From an uncultured Pelagibacteraceae bacterium (GTDB taxonomy: Bacteria; Pseudomonadota; Alphaproteobacteria; Pelagibacterales; Pelagibacteraceae), in NCBI GenBank assembly GCA_902533955.1, contig CACANV010000010.1:1-14604 (forward strand): a DNA stretch of 14,604 nt, given 5' to 3'. The stretch's first letter is position 1. Each line of letters begins with the position of its first letter. Positions 1-6,879 of this stretch are shown here, piece after piece. Under the pieces are notes generated by a model. The model was not told where the DNA came from and searched no databases. It saw nothing but the letters and a program-made list of their open reading frames with translations. Position numbers and translations under genes: made by a program.

Positions 1-1264
1 CAGCCTCACTTTTTGTAATTTCTTTTTTAGTTATTTTGGCAATTTTTTTAATTTCTTTAATTATTTTTTCTTCATATAGTGAACCTCTTAGACTATCTAA
101 AGCAGCTGGATTCTTTTCATAATATTCTTGCACAATTTTTTCTTGTCCCGGCATCATTCTCAGTTGTTTTTGAACCTCTGCATTTATTTCTTCTTGGGAA
201 ACTTTGATGTTATTTTTTTCACCAAATGCATTTAGTATTAAACCAGTTTTAATTCTTTTTTTTGCCTGTTCCTCTAATGATTTTTTGTTTTTCTTTAATT
301 CTTCATTTTTCATTCCTTGAGATAAAATTTTTATCTCTTGTTCAATAAGATTTTGAGGTAGTATATCTAATCTTTGCTTTTCAACTTGGTCTAAAATTTT
401 TTTTTTAGATATAACATCTAATGAATTTTTATATTCTTCATTAATTTGTTTTGAAATTAATTCTTTTAAATTTTGTAAATCTTTTGCACCTAAATTTTTT
501 GCAAAATCATCATCAATTTTAACCTCTTCAGGTTTTTTTACAAAATTTACATTACATTCAAAAAGTGCTTTTTTATTTATCAATTCTTTTTCTGGAAAAT
601 TTTCAGGTAAATTAACTTCAACTTTTTTAATTTCATTTTTTTTTACTCCTTCTAATTGCTTATCAAAACCTTTTATAAACAAATCTTTTCCAAGAACTAA
701 TTGAGTATTTTTGCCTTCATTACCTTTAAAATCTTTTCCATCTATTTTTGCTATATAGTCAAAAACAACTAAATCTCCTTTCTTTGATAAATAGTTTTCC
801 TCTGCATCTTTAAAATTACTTTGGTTTTTTGCTATTTGTTCAATTCTTTTATCTGTTTCTTTATGCTCTATCTTTACTGCATATTCTTCAACCTTAATAT
901 TATTTAATGAGTCCAATTCTATTTTGGGTAATTCAGTCACTGAAATTATATATTCAAGATCTTTACCTTCACCAAACGACTTAAGATCAATTTTAGGTTG
1001 ACCTGCAGGTTTAATTTTTTCTTTTTCTAGAGCCTTAGTTGTTGTTTCTTTTAAAAGTTTATCTAATACCTCTCCATATACAGCTTTTCCAAATTGTCTC
1101 TTTAAAATTTGTGTTGGAACTTTTCCAGGTCTGAATCCTTTAAGAACTACATCCTTTTTAATTTCTTCATATTTTTCATCTAAATGTCCAGATATAGTTT
1201 TTTTATCTATAAAAACCTTTATGTTTTTTTCTAAACCTTTTTTATTTTCAACTGTTATTTTCAT
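1..1264 (-). CDS. tig: Trigger factor, ribosome-associated chaperone (3' end outside window)
   Basis: Trigger factor binds the ribosome at the exit tunnel and shields nascent chains in the cytosol. Translating the minus strand from ATG at 1264-1262 gives 421 open residues running off the window edge; the family is usually about 430-470 residues, so only a short C-terminal tail is missing. The ribosome-docking loop GFRPGKVP lies near residues 43-50. An FKBP-type peptidyl-prolyl isomerase domain follows at about 160-245 (KKGDLVVFDY, then the LGKDLFIKGFDKQLEG segment). A long, charged, helical C-terminal region rich in Lys and Glu forms the chaperone arms. The start is fixed by homology of MKITVENKKGLEK to family N-termini. 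No Shine-Dalgarno is visible, and the tRNA-Leu gene ends only 10 nt upstream, so the two are probably cotranscribed. Identification is secure. Confidence 0.96.
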   Translation of the reverse strand, partial: MKITVENKKGLEKNIKVFIDKKTISGHLDEKYEEIKKDVVLKGFRPGKVPTQILKRQFGKAVYGEVLDKLLKETTTKALEKEKIKPAGQPKIDLKSFGEGKDLEYIISVTELPKIELDSLNNIKVEEYAVKIEHKETDKRIEQIAKNQSNFKDAEENYLSKKGDLVVFDYIAKIDGKDFKGNEGKNTQLVLGKDLFIKGFDKQLEGVKKNEIKKVEVNLPENFPEKELINKKALFECNVNFVKKPEEVKIDDDFAKNLGAKDLQNLKELISKQINEEYKNSLDVISKKKILDQVEKQRLDILPQNLIEQEIKILSQGMKNEELKKNKKSLEEQAKKRIKTGLILNAFGEKNNIKVSQEEINAEVQKQLRMMPGQEKIVQEYYEKNPAALDSLRGSLYEEKIIKEIKKIAKITKKEITKSEA

Positions 1265-1274
1265 AAATAAATAA

Positions 1275-1359
1275 TGGTAGGCGAGAAAGGACTCGAACCT
1301 TCACAGCTTGCACTATTGGTTCCTAAGACCAACGCGTCTACCAATTCCGCCACTCGCCC
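1275..1359 (-). tRNA. tRNA-Leu (anticodon UAG)
   Basis: The minus strand folds as an 85-nt class II tRNA. The acceptor stem GGGCGAG pairs with CTCGCCT, with a G-U pair at position 1-72, then discriminator A and an encoded CCA. The D arm contains GGCGGAATTGGTAGACGC, typical of leucine tRNAs. The anticodon stem TTGGT/ACCAA encloses loop CTTAGGA, so the anticodon is TAG (bases 1323-1325), reading CUA/CUG-type leucine codons. A variable arm TAGTGCAAGCTGT and a T arm with GGTTCGAGTCC follow. It sits immediately 5' of tig, an arrangement I recall as common in alphaproteobacteria. Confidence 0.97.
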
Positions 1360-1372
1360 AAATTATTGCTGC

Positions 1373-1401
1373 TTTATATATTATTGAACAAATTTTTCCA
1401 A
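1373..1401 (-). promoter_or_regulatory. Candidate sigma-70 promoter for tRNA-Leu (and probably tig)
   Basis: Reading the minus strand, a -35-like TTGGAA (1401-1396) is followed after 17 nt by a -10-like TATAAA (1378-1373), placing the start of transcription a few bases before the tRNA 5' end at 1359. Spacing is ideal, and matches are 4/6 and 5/6 to consensus. In AT-rich DNA such matches arise by chance, so support comes mainly from position and spacing. Confidence 0.5.
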
Positions 1402-1413
1402 TTATAATAATAT
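1384..1413 (+). promoter_or_regulatory. Weak candidate promoter for the DUF1289 gene
   Basis: In the 82-bp divergent gap between the tRNA and the plus-strand gene at 1442, TTGAAC (1384-1389) lies 18 nt before TAATAT (1408-1413). Both are 4/6 matches to sigma-70 consensus. TATAAT also occurs at 1403-1408 but is too close to this -35. The gap must hold a plus-strand promoter, but the exact elements are uncertain. Confidence 0.3.
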
Positions 1414-1441
1414 AGTGTAAAAGGATATATATATAAAAAAA

Positions 1442-1690
1442 ATGATAGTTTCACCATGTATAAGCATTTGTAAAACAGACCCTGTAACAGGTTATTGTTA
1501 TGGATGTGGAAGAAGTGAAGATGAAAAAAAAATTTGGAAAGATCCATTAACTAAGGACGATTGGAAAGTAAAAAATTTAAATCAAATTCAAAAAAGATTA
1601 GATGGGTGGCAGCTTGAAAGTTTCAAAGAATCATATGATCATAAAGTTAATAAAGGTATATCTTTATTCAAAAAAAACAGTTTAAAGTGA
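1442..1690 (+). CDS. DUF1289 family small cysteine-motif protein
   Basis: An 82-residue cytosolic protein that matches the DUF1289 (PF06945) pattern. It opens with SPCISICKTDPVTGYCYGCG and continues with RSEDEKKIW, the family's usual 'R-x-x-E-I/K-x-x-W' segment. Four cysteines (residues 6, 10, 19 and 22) are spaced C-x3-C-x8-C-x2-C, which suggests a small metal or Fe-S site; that is an inference, since the family's function is not established. The C-terminal half after about residue 40 is basic and probably helical. Start ATG 1442 lies directly before the conserved motif. Its TGA stop overlaps the GTG start of the next gene (GTGA), so the two are likely translationally coupled. Confidence 0.9.
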   Translation: MIVSPCISICKTDPVTGYCYGCGRSEDEKKIWKDPLTKDDWKVKNLNQIQKRLDGWQLESFKESYDHKVNKGISLFKKNSLK

Positions 1691-1857
1691 ATAAATCTAA
1701 TATTGCAATAATTATATATGTTTTAGGTTTAATTTTTGGAGCTTTGTTTCTAGATATATGGAGTGCAGAAACAAGTCCTAAGGCTTTAATTGGCATCGGT
1801 TGGACTGCTATTTTCCTAATAGCATTATTTTATTCGGAGAAACAGGATAATCAATAA
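1687..1857 (+). CDS. Small two-helix membrane protein, hypothetical (GTG start)
   Basis: A 56-residue reading frame starts with GTG at 1687-1689, overlapping the TGA of the DUF1289 gene by 4 bases, and ends with TAA at 1855-1857. The sequence has a short polar N-terminus (MNKSN). A hydrophobic helix follows at about residues 6-25 (IAIIIYVLGLIFGALFLDIW), then a polar loop (SAETSPK), a second helix at about 33-49 (LIGIGWTAIFLIALFY) and a charged tail. The clean alternation of hydrophobic and polar segments, the coupled start and the fact that it exactly fills the space up to the convergent gene 4 nt away argue that it is real. It has no in-frame ATG. I do not recognise the family, and no function can be assigned beyond an inner-membrane location. 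Confidence 0.72.
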   Translation: MNKSNIAIIIYVLGLIFGALFLDIWSAETSPKALIGIGWTAIFLIALFYSEKQDNQ

Positions 1858-1861
1858 TTTT

Positions 1862-3322
1862 TTAAACTAAAATATACAAATTTTTTTTTAAAAATTTTTC
1901 AAAACTTCTTTTTGATTTAAGAGATGCGTATATATATCTATCAGGTCTCACTATTAAAGCTTTTGTATCTAAATTTATAAAATAGTTTGACAGACCAATA
2001 ACATTACTAGATTTTAAATAATTAATTTTATTAGGAATTTTTTTTTTTATACTTGATGATAAAAGTAAAATTGATTTTTTTGAAAATAAATTATCTAAAT
2101 TTTTTCCATTTTTTAATTTAAATTGTGGAAAAATTTTACCTCTATTTTTATCCTTTTTTTCCCCTAATCCTTTCCCTAATTTAGGTTTTATTGACTTCAT
2201 GCTTTTAGTTCCTTCATTGGTTGAAGATATATTATCTGTAATTTGATCAGAACCTACTGCATTAACAAATTCACCCATTCTCATAGTTGTTTCAATATAC
2301 TCTTTGACATTTGAAAATCTCTCAGATTGGTAAGTTTTTAACATTTTTTCGCTATACTTACTTTTTAGACATTTGGATATTTTCCAAGCTAAATTAGAAA
2401 CATCTCTAATCCCTGCGCACATTCCCTGTCCCATAAAAGGTGGCATTAAATGTGCAGCATCACCAGCTATAAATATTCTTTTTTTTTTCCATTTTCTGGA
2501 AATTGCAGATTTAAAAGTATAAATTGTTTTTCTTTCAATTAATGCTTCATTTTTTTTTAACCAAGGTTTTAAAAAACTCCAAATATAACTATTAGAAAGA
2601 ATTTTTTTTTCTGTTTGATTATTTTTTATTGCAAATTCCCATCGTCTTCTTTTTCCAACATTTCTACAATATGTTGCTGGTTGTTTTGAGTTAGAATATT
2701 GAATTGTTCTATCTGGTAGTTTTTTTTTTTCTTTTTTTAATATCAAATCTACAACAGCCCATTTTTGAGTAAAACCTAAATTATCCATTTTAGTATTCAT
2801 CTGACTTCTGGTTATTGAATTAGCACCATCACAACCAATTACATATTTTGATTTTATTTCATCAATATTATTATCAATTATATTTTTAAAATTAATTTTT
2901 ACATAATTTTTAAAATTTTTTATTTTAGTAACTTCTGAATTTTGTTTTATTTTAACTTTTTTATATTTTTTTAGTTTTTTTCTTAATTGTTTCTCTAAAT
3001 CAGGTTGGTTAAATCTATAGCTTGGATACCAACCATTCTCCGTTACTATTCTTGGTCGAGGCCAATCAAGAACTATTTTTCCTTTGGAGTTAACAAACCT
3101 AGTACCTTTGTTAATTATAGTGTATTTTAAAAAGTCGTTTGTTATTCCGATTGTTTGAAAAACTCGCATTATTTCATCATCAAAATGAACAGCTCTGGGT
3201 AATGGATAAAAACTTTTTTCTCTTTCTAAAATTAATACTGAAAAACCTTGTAAAGCAATTAGATTTGCTAATGTTCCTCCCGTAGGTCCCAAGCCTATTA
3301 TAGTAACATCATATTCTTTCAT
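1862..3322 (-). CDS. FAD-dependent aromatic hydroxylase, PHBH/MhpA type
   Basis: A class A flavoprotein monooxygenase that hydroxylates an aromatic ring using NAD(P)H and O2 in the cytosol. With the chosen start the protein is 486 residues. The dinucleotide-binding GLGPTGG lies at 10-16, ribose-contacting E34-R35 and PRAVHFDDE near 42-50, the NAD(P)H/FAD 'DG' motif GCDGANS at 163-169, and the GD motif AGDAAHLMPPFMGQG at 286-300, followed by IRDVSNLAWK. The C-terminal region, ending ALIVRPDRYIYAS, resembles the tail domain of MhpA/TfdB, though the protein is shorter than MhpA (about 550). The frame is open to 3391, but that would overlap the dioxygenase gene by 44 bases and add 23 basic, unconserved residues; ATG 3322 puts GxGxxG at residue 10, as in the family. 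It is 25 nt downstream of the dioxygenase gene, so probably the same transcript. The substrate is unknown. Confidence 0.88.
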   Translation of the reverse strand: MKEYDVTIIGLGPTGGTLANLIALQGFSVLILEREKSFYPLPRAVHFDDEIMRVFQTIGITNDFLKYTIINKGTRFVNSKGKIVLDWPRPRIVTENGWYPSYRFNQPDLEKQLRKKLKKYKKVKIKQNSEVTKIKNFKNYVKINFKNIIDNNIDEIKSKYVIGCDGANSITRSQMNTKMDNLGFTQKWAVVDLILKKEKKKLPDRTIQYSNSKQPATYCRNVGKRRRWEFAIKNNQTEKKILSNSYIWSFLKPWLKKNEALIERKTIYTFKSAISRKWKKKRIFIAGDAAHLMPPFMGQGMCAGIRDVSNLAWKISKCLKSKYSEKMLKTYQSERFSNVKEYIETTMRMGEFVNAVGSDQITDNISSTNEGTKSMKSIKPKLGKGLGEKKDKNRGKIFPQFKLKNGKNLDNLFSKKSILLLSSSIKKKIPNKINYLKSSNVIGLSNYFINLDTKALIVRPDRYIYASLKSKRSFEKFLKKNLYILV

Positions 3323-3347
3323 ATTATCAATTTGATTGATTATGATT

Positions 3348-4322
3348 TTATTTTTTATCAGTAATATTCGAATATAACCACGGACAGTCAATTAATAAAG
3401 GAGCTTGCTTACCTTCAGCTGCCGTTTCCATTCTTTTATTTCTAAACTTCATTCTTTCTTCTTGTGGAAGATACAATCTTTCATGACCCCAAAAACTTGG
3501 ACCTTCAAAAGTTTCCACTGGTTGCCAAGTACTTGGATCTATTATTCTTCCACCCCATCCATTTTCAACAAAAAAACCTGAAGGAGTTATTGAATAGAAC
3601 GATGTCATAAAATCATTTGTGTGTCTTCCAATCGTATAAGCAATTGCATTTTCTTTATATTGCAATAAATCATAGCCTTGCCCTACATCGTCAAGATTGT
3701 TGTATTCAACCATAAAATGATGAAAACCTAATTTTCCTGAACCAAATAGTGCCATACTATGATGTCGACCATTAACATGGAAGAAACAAAGTGAGATCGG
3801 GGTATGACTATAATCGCTTATTTTAAAACCTAGTAGATCTCTATAAAATGGAACAACTCTATCAAAGTCTTTTACATGTAAAACTACATGACCCATTCCT
3901 AAAGCTCCAGTTTTAAAACCTGAAATAGGTCGTGCTGGTTTAAATGGATCTGTGTCTTTCATTGGACTATAAACAAGCTCAATTCTATTACCTTGGGGAT
4001 CGTTAAAATGAATTAATTCCTCAACAAATCTTTTATCTGAATAAGATGAGTTTCCTAAAGTGACCCGAACATTATTTTTTTCTAATTTTGCCGCATATGC
4101 TTGAAGATCTTCCTTTTTTTCAACTTCCCAACCAACAAAAGCTAAACTATCTCCGGTATCTCCAGTTATAGCTAGTCTTTGTTTGTTATCATCCATTCTA
4201 AATGATAAAGTTCCTTTGGCTCTTTCAACTCTTTGCATGCCTAAACATTTTTGCGAATAATCTGACCAATCTTCAATTTTATCTGAATTTACACCTATGT
4301 AACTTAATGCGTTTATTGCCAT
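3348..4322 (-). CDS. Type I extradiol ring-cleavage dioxygenase (VOC superfamily)
   Basis: An Fe(II)-dependent enzyme of 324 residues, the usual two-domain size of BphC-like 2,3-dihydroxybiphenyl/catechol 2,3-dioxygenases. It opens catechols next to the two hydroxyls. The N-terminal vicinal-oxygen-chelate domain (about 1-125) lacks the metal site. The C-terminal domain (about 140-290) carries the full active site: metal ligands H145 (GMGHVVLH), H202 (GFHHFMVEY) and E253 (FFVENGWGG), and catalytic H188 (GRHHSMAL), H234 (GRHTND) and Y243. These align, with an offset of 1 to 8, to BphC residues H146, H210, E260, H195, H241 and Y250. The C-terminal tail WGHERLYLPQEERMKFR is also characteristic. 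It is followed by the flavin hydroxylase, consistent with hydroxylation and then ring opening. The start ATG lies only 6 nt after a TATAAT sequence. Confidence 0.92.
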   Translation of the reverse strand: MAINALSYIGVNSDKIEDWSDYSQKCLGMQRVERAKGTLSFRMDDNKQRLAITGDTGDSLAFVGWEVEKKEDLQAYAAKLEKNNVRVTLGNSSYSDKRFVEELIHFNDPQGNRIELVYSPMKDTDPFKPARPISGFKTGALGMGHVVLHVKDFDRVVPFYRDLLGFKISDYSHTPISLCFFHVNGRHHSMALFGSGKLGFHHFMVEYNNLDDVGQGYDLLQYKENAIAYTIGRHTNDFMTSFYSITPSGFFVENGWGGRIIDPSTWQPVETFEGPSFWGHERLYLPQEERMKFRNKRMETAAEGKQAPLLIDCPWLYSNITDKK

Positions 4323-4328
4323 GAAAAT

Positions 4329-4334
4329 ATTATA
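4329..4334 (-). promoter_or_regulatory. Candidate -10 element (TATAAT) for the dioxygenase-hydroxylase transcript
   Basis: On the minus strand a perfect TATAAT ends 6 nt before the dioxygenase ATG (4322-4320) and just beyond the hairpin at 4346-4377. Initiation 6-8 nt downstream would fall at or next to the A of the ATG, giving a leaderless or near-leaderless mRNA. No convincing -35 is present; the correct distance falls in the hairpin arm. The hexamer could be chance in AT-rich DNA. Confidence 0.3.
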
Positions 4335-4345
4335 CTAAGTTAAAT

Positions 4346-4377
4346 TTGAGCCCGCGCTACAAATAATGCGGGCTCAA
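4346..4377 (-). terminator. GC-rich stem-loop after dctP (terminator or mRNA-stabilising hairpin)
   Basis: A perfect 10-bp inverted repeat, TTGAGCCCGC (4346-4355) and GCGGGCTCAA (4368-4377), encloses a 12-nt AT-rich loop. It begins 17 nt after the dctP stop codon in the direction of transcription. Seven of ten pairs are G-C, which stands out sharply in this AT-rich DNA. The minus-strand sequence after the stem is ATTTAACTTAG, with only a short U run, so full termination is uncertain; on the plus strand the downstream side is more T-rich. It probably separates dctP from the downstream dioxygenase gene or protects the dctP message. Confidence 0.7.
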
Positions 4378-4394
4378 TTGATTTGTTTTTTATA

Positions 4395-5417
4395 TTAACC
4401 GTCAACGGCTGTAATGATTTGTTTTGCTCTTTTTAAAACAGCATCACCATCAAGGCCTTTACCTTTCATTTCAGCTAACCAATCAGATTCTATCGGAGCC
4501 AATATTTTTTTATATTCAGCAATTACTGAGTCTGATGGACGAATAATTTCATGTCCATCTCTTTTTGAAACCTCAGTTTTCATTTTAGCATTCTGATTAT
4601 CTATTAAATTTGATGCCCAATCACCAAAAGCATGTCCGCTGTATTTATCAATACAATTCTGTGCACCGTTAGGTAAGTCATTATATTTTTTTTCATTCAT
4701 AATTAAACCAAATGTTGCATTGGTAATATGCAACTCTGTGTGATATTTGGTTACATCAAACAATCTGAAAGAACCTATGGCTGTATAAGGAAAAGGTGTT
4801 CCATCAACTACACCTTTATTAAGTGCTTCGGAAGTTCCTGGAGCAGGAACTTTAACTCCAGTTGCTCCTAAAGTTTTTAAAATAGTACCAGCAATCTTAC
4901 TTGGTACTCTCATTTTTTTACCTTTAAAATCAGCTGGGTTAACTACTTTAGTTTCCTTCATGTGTACATGGTATCCTGGGTTAGAATGTAATCCTATGAC
5001 TTTAATACCAGCCATTTCTTTATCTAAATATCCTTCATTAAATAATGTATTCAACGCTGTAGTTCCTGCTCTTGAAGTTCTTGTTAAGAACGGTAATTCA
5101 ACTACTGAGCTCAAAGGAAACTGTCCTCCAATGTAACCAAGAACTGTCCAAGAAATATCTGCAACACCTGATGTTACAATATCATATTGCTTAGGAGGAC
5201 TTCCTAATACTCCACCTGCGTACATTTTAACATTCAAATCACCAGCAGCACATTGGTTAACTTTTTTTGCCCAAGCTGCTAGAATTTTACTTGCAATAAA
5301 TGCTTTTGGAGGTTCAAAAGTTGCTAATTTAAGTTCAGTATGTCCATCAGCATTTGCAGAACTAACTATACCTAAAGATAAAACTCCTAAAATAAATCCT
5401 ATTAATTTTTTTTTCAT
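4395..5417 (-). CDS. dctP: TRAP transporter periplasmic substrate-binding protein (DctP family)
   Basis: The soluble periplasmic receptor of a tripartite ATP-independent transporter, 340 residues, the normal family length. A Sec signal peptide is clear: MKKK, hydrophobic core LIGFILGVLSLGIV, and signal peptidase site ANA after residue 23. Family landmarks are PPKQYDIVTSGVADI (about 74-88), the carboxylate-binding arginine in GKKMRVPS (R170), and EALNKGVVDGTPFPY (about 197-211). R170 implies an organic acid as ligand. The matching membrane subunits dctQM lie 1 kb away on the opposite strand. Neighbouring aromatic-degradation enzymes suggest that the ligand is an aromatic carboxylate; this is an inference. 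The gene has the best Shine-Dalgarno in the window and a GC-rich hairpin behind it, consistent with higher expression than its neighbours. Confidence 0.94.
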   Translation of the reverse strand: MKKKLIGFILGVLSLGIVSSANADGHTELKLATFEPPKAFIASKILAAWAKKVNQCAAGDLNVKMYAGGVLGSPPKQYDIVTSGVADISWTVLGYIGGQFPLSSVVELPFLTRTSRAGTTALNTLFNEGYLDKEMAGIKVIGLHSNPGYHVHMKETKVVNPADFKGKKMRVPSKIAGTILKTLGATGVKVPAPGTSEALNKGVVDGTPFPYTAIGSFRLFDVTKYHTELHITNATFGLIMNEKKYNDLPNGAQNCIDKYSGHAFGDWASNLIDNQNAKMKTEVSKRDGHEIIRPSDSVIAEYKKILAPIESDWLAEMKGKGLDGDAVLKRAKQIITAVDG

Positions 5418-5424
5418 ATTATAT

Positions 5425-5432
5425 CCCTCTCT
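5425..5432 (-). promoter_or_regulatory. Strong ribosome binding site of dctP
   Basis: AGAGAGGG on the minus strand ends 7 nt before the dctP ATG. It is unusually good for this window, where most starts (tig, mtnA, DUF1015, hydroxylase) show no recognisable Shine-Dalgarno, and it fits high-level production of a periplasmic receptor. Confidence 0.7.
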
Positions 5433-5466
5433 TTGTAATAATTATTTTGAAAGTTTAACTTGAAAA

Positions 5467-6318
5467 TTAAATTATTTCATCCTTAATTGTATTGGATAAA
5501 ATACCAATATCTGTGATTTCTACTTCAACATTATCTCCAGGTTTCATAAAAATTGGGGGATTTCTCTTAAATCCAACGCCACCGGGAGTTCCTGTAACCA
5601 AAACATCGCCTGCTCTCCAGGCCATAGCTTTAGATACATAAGAAATTAAAACTGGTATATCAAAAATAAGCTGACTTAATTTAGCATTTTGCATCACTTT
5701 TCCATTTAATCTTGTCTCCAAAATAAGTTCTTTATAATTTTTAATATCTTCAGCAAGGACCATGTGGGGACCAAAACTTCCTGTTTTTTCAAAATTTTTT
5801 CCCATACCAAATTGTCTTGTATGTCTCTGCCAATCACGGATAGTACTTTCGTTATAACATGAATAACCCACAATATGTTTTAAAGCCTCCTCAGGTTTAA
5901 TATGTTTTCCTCCATCTCCCATAATAACAGCCATTTCTCCTTCGTAATCTAAACTGTGAGATGCTATTGGTCTTTGTATGTGTTGCCTATGAGCAGTTTG
6001 ACTTTCTGAAAAACGATGAAACACAACTGGATTTTCTTCTATAGTACGATTTGTTTCTTTGACATGTTCACTGTAATTTAAACCTACGCAAATAATTTTT
6101 CCAGGATTAGGAATCAAAGGCAGATATTCAATTTCATTTAAATTAATATTTCCAGGATTTTCAGTTGCATACATTATTGCTTCTTGAATTGATTTATTTG
6201 CAATAAGATCTTTTAAAGTATTGGCTCCAGAAATTTTATCAGTAAGATCAGTTATATTGTTCTCATTTATGACTCCAAATTTAGCTTCTTTGTTATGTAA
6301 AAAAGAAATGAATTTCAT
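5467..6318 (-). CDS. Fumarylacetoacetate hydrolase (FAH) family enzyme
   Basis: A 283-residue cytosolic Mg/Mn-dependent enzyme of the FAH superfamily, whose members hydrolyse C-C bonds of acylpyruvates or hydrate/decarboxylate ring-fission products. Residues 1-65 form the small N-terminal domain. The catalytic domain starts at KIICVGLNYSEH (74-85). Metal ligands are E126 and E128 in LDYEGEMAVIMG; the third position, usually Asp in sequences such as NDVSARDWQ, is E157 in YNESTIRDWQ. GMGKNFEKTGSFGPHMV (171-187) and DVLVTGTPGGVGFKR near 238-252 are typical. It lies 49 nt upstream of dctP and is the first gene of the minus-strand set, divergent from dctQM. The context suggests it processes the product of the extradiol dioxygenase. 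Exact reaction is not determinable from sequence; the D-to-E change appears, from memory, to mark a subfamily rather than a defect. Confidence 0.9.
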   Translation of the reverse strand: MKFISFLHNKEAKFGVINENNITDLTDKISGANTLKDLIANKSIQEAIMYATENPGNINLNEIEYLPLIPNPGKIICVGLNYSEHVKETNRTIEENPVVFHRFSESQTAHRQHIQRPIASHSLDYEGEMAVIMGDGGKHIKPEEALKHIVGYSCYNESTIRDWQRHTRQFGMGKNFEKTGSFGPHMVLAEDIKNYKELILETRLNGKVMQNAKLSQLIFDIPVLISYVSKAMAWRAGDVLVTGTPGGVGFKRNPPIFMKPGDNVEVEITDIGILSNTIKDEII

Positions 6319-6387
6319 ATTTAATGCTTTCTATTTATTAAAAGGTTTATATGTTAAAGTTTGTAAAATTAGAAGTGACATTTTGTT
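6319..6387. promoter_or_regulatory. Divergent intergenic region between the FAH gene and dctQM
   Basis: These 69 bp must hold the promoters for both arms of the aromatic/TRAP module. On the minus strand, TATAAA (6351-6346) is a possible -10 for the FAH gene, with only a weak TTCTAA 17 nt upstream. On the plus strand no convincing pair is seen. I find no clear dyad that would mark an operator. A purine-rich AGAAGTGA about 10 nt before the dctQ start may serve as its ribosome binding site. Confidence 0.35.
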
Positions 6388-6879
6388 ATGAAATTTAAAA
6401 TAGATAAAATATTTGATTATTCAGCATCAGCATCAGGATTGGTATTGCTTTCTCTTGCTGTATTAACTTTTTGTGATGTTTTTGGAAGAAGATTTTTAAA
6501 TTCTCCAGTAACAGGAACTATTGAATTGGTTGAAATAGGTATGGCTTTAGTTGCATTTTTAGCTATGCCGAGAGCTTTTTACCTAAACGCAAATGTTTCA
6601 GCAGATTTTATAAATAATTTAAATCTTGGAAAATTTAAAACTTTTCTTGTTGTTATAAAATTTATTTTAATGATATTCATAATGTCTTTAATGGCTTACG
6701 CCACTACTGTTACTTCGTACAAATTTATGAAAAACCAAAGAGTAACTTTAGATCTTGAATTATATTTTTATCCTTTCTATTTCATTTGTTCTATTGGAAT
6801 GTGGATAAGTGTAGTTGCGATTGTTGTTTGGTTTATAAAAGCAATTAACAAAAAAAAATTTAAATCTAAAAAAATATAA
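6388..6879 (+). CDS. dctQ: TRAP transporter small permease subunit (DctQ family)
   Basis: The small membrane subunit of the TRAP transporter, 163 residues, typical length. Four transmembrane helices are visible at about 17-34, 47-64, 84-108 and 128-150. The family signature lies in the first two: LTFCDVFGRRFLNSPVTGTIELVEIGMALVAF contains the conserved R-R-F and a Pro-x-x-G-x-x-E-L pattern (quoted here as LTFCDVFGRRF and IELVEIGMALVAF). The C-terminus is lysine-rich and cytosolic. It bridges the receptor and the large permease. The TAA stop overlaps the dctM start (TAATG, 1 base shared), so translation is coupled. It is divergent from dctP, which is unusual because P, Q and M are often collinear. 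Confidence 0.92.
   Translation: MKFKIDKIFDYSASASGLVLLSLAVLTFCDVFGRRFLNSPVTGTIELVEIGMALVAFLAMPRAFYLNANVSADFINNLNLGKFKTFLVVIKFILMIFIMSLMAYATTVTSYKFMKNQRVTLDLELYFYPFYFICSIGMWISVVAIVVWFIKAINKKKFKSKKI

Noticed and set aside
3323..3391. A longer hydroxylase start at 3391 (23 extra residues).
   Set aside because: It would overlap the dioxygenase gene by 44 bases and add an Ile/Lys-rich segment not expected before the FAD motif; ATG 3322 gives the family-typical spacing to GxGxxG.
4414..4596. Plus-strand open frame of 60 codons inside dctP.
   Set aside because: Lies antisense within a well-supported gene, with low-complexity content and no recognisable motif.
5830..5870. The FAH enzyme as an inactive pseudoenzyme because the usual Asp is missing.
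   Set aside because: Glu can replace Asp as a metal ligand, the remaining motifs are intact and the reading frame is full length.
6421..6437. Short direct repeat of TCAGCA near the start of dctQ.
   Set aside because: It encodes Ser-Ala-Ser-Ala in the normal N-terminus of DctQ; too short to be meaningful.
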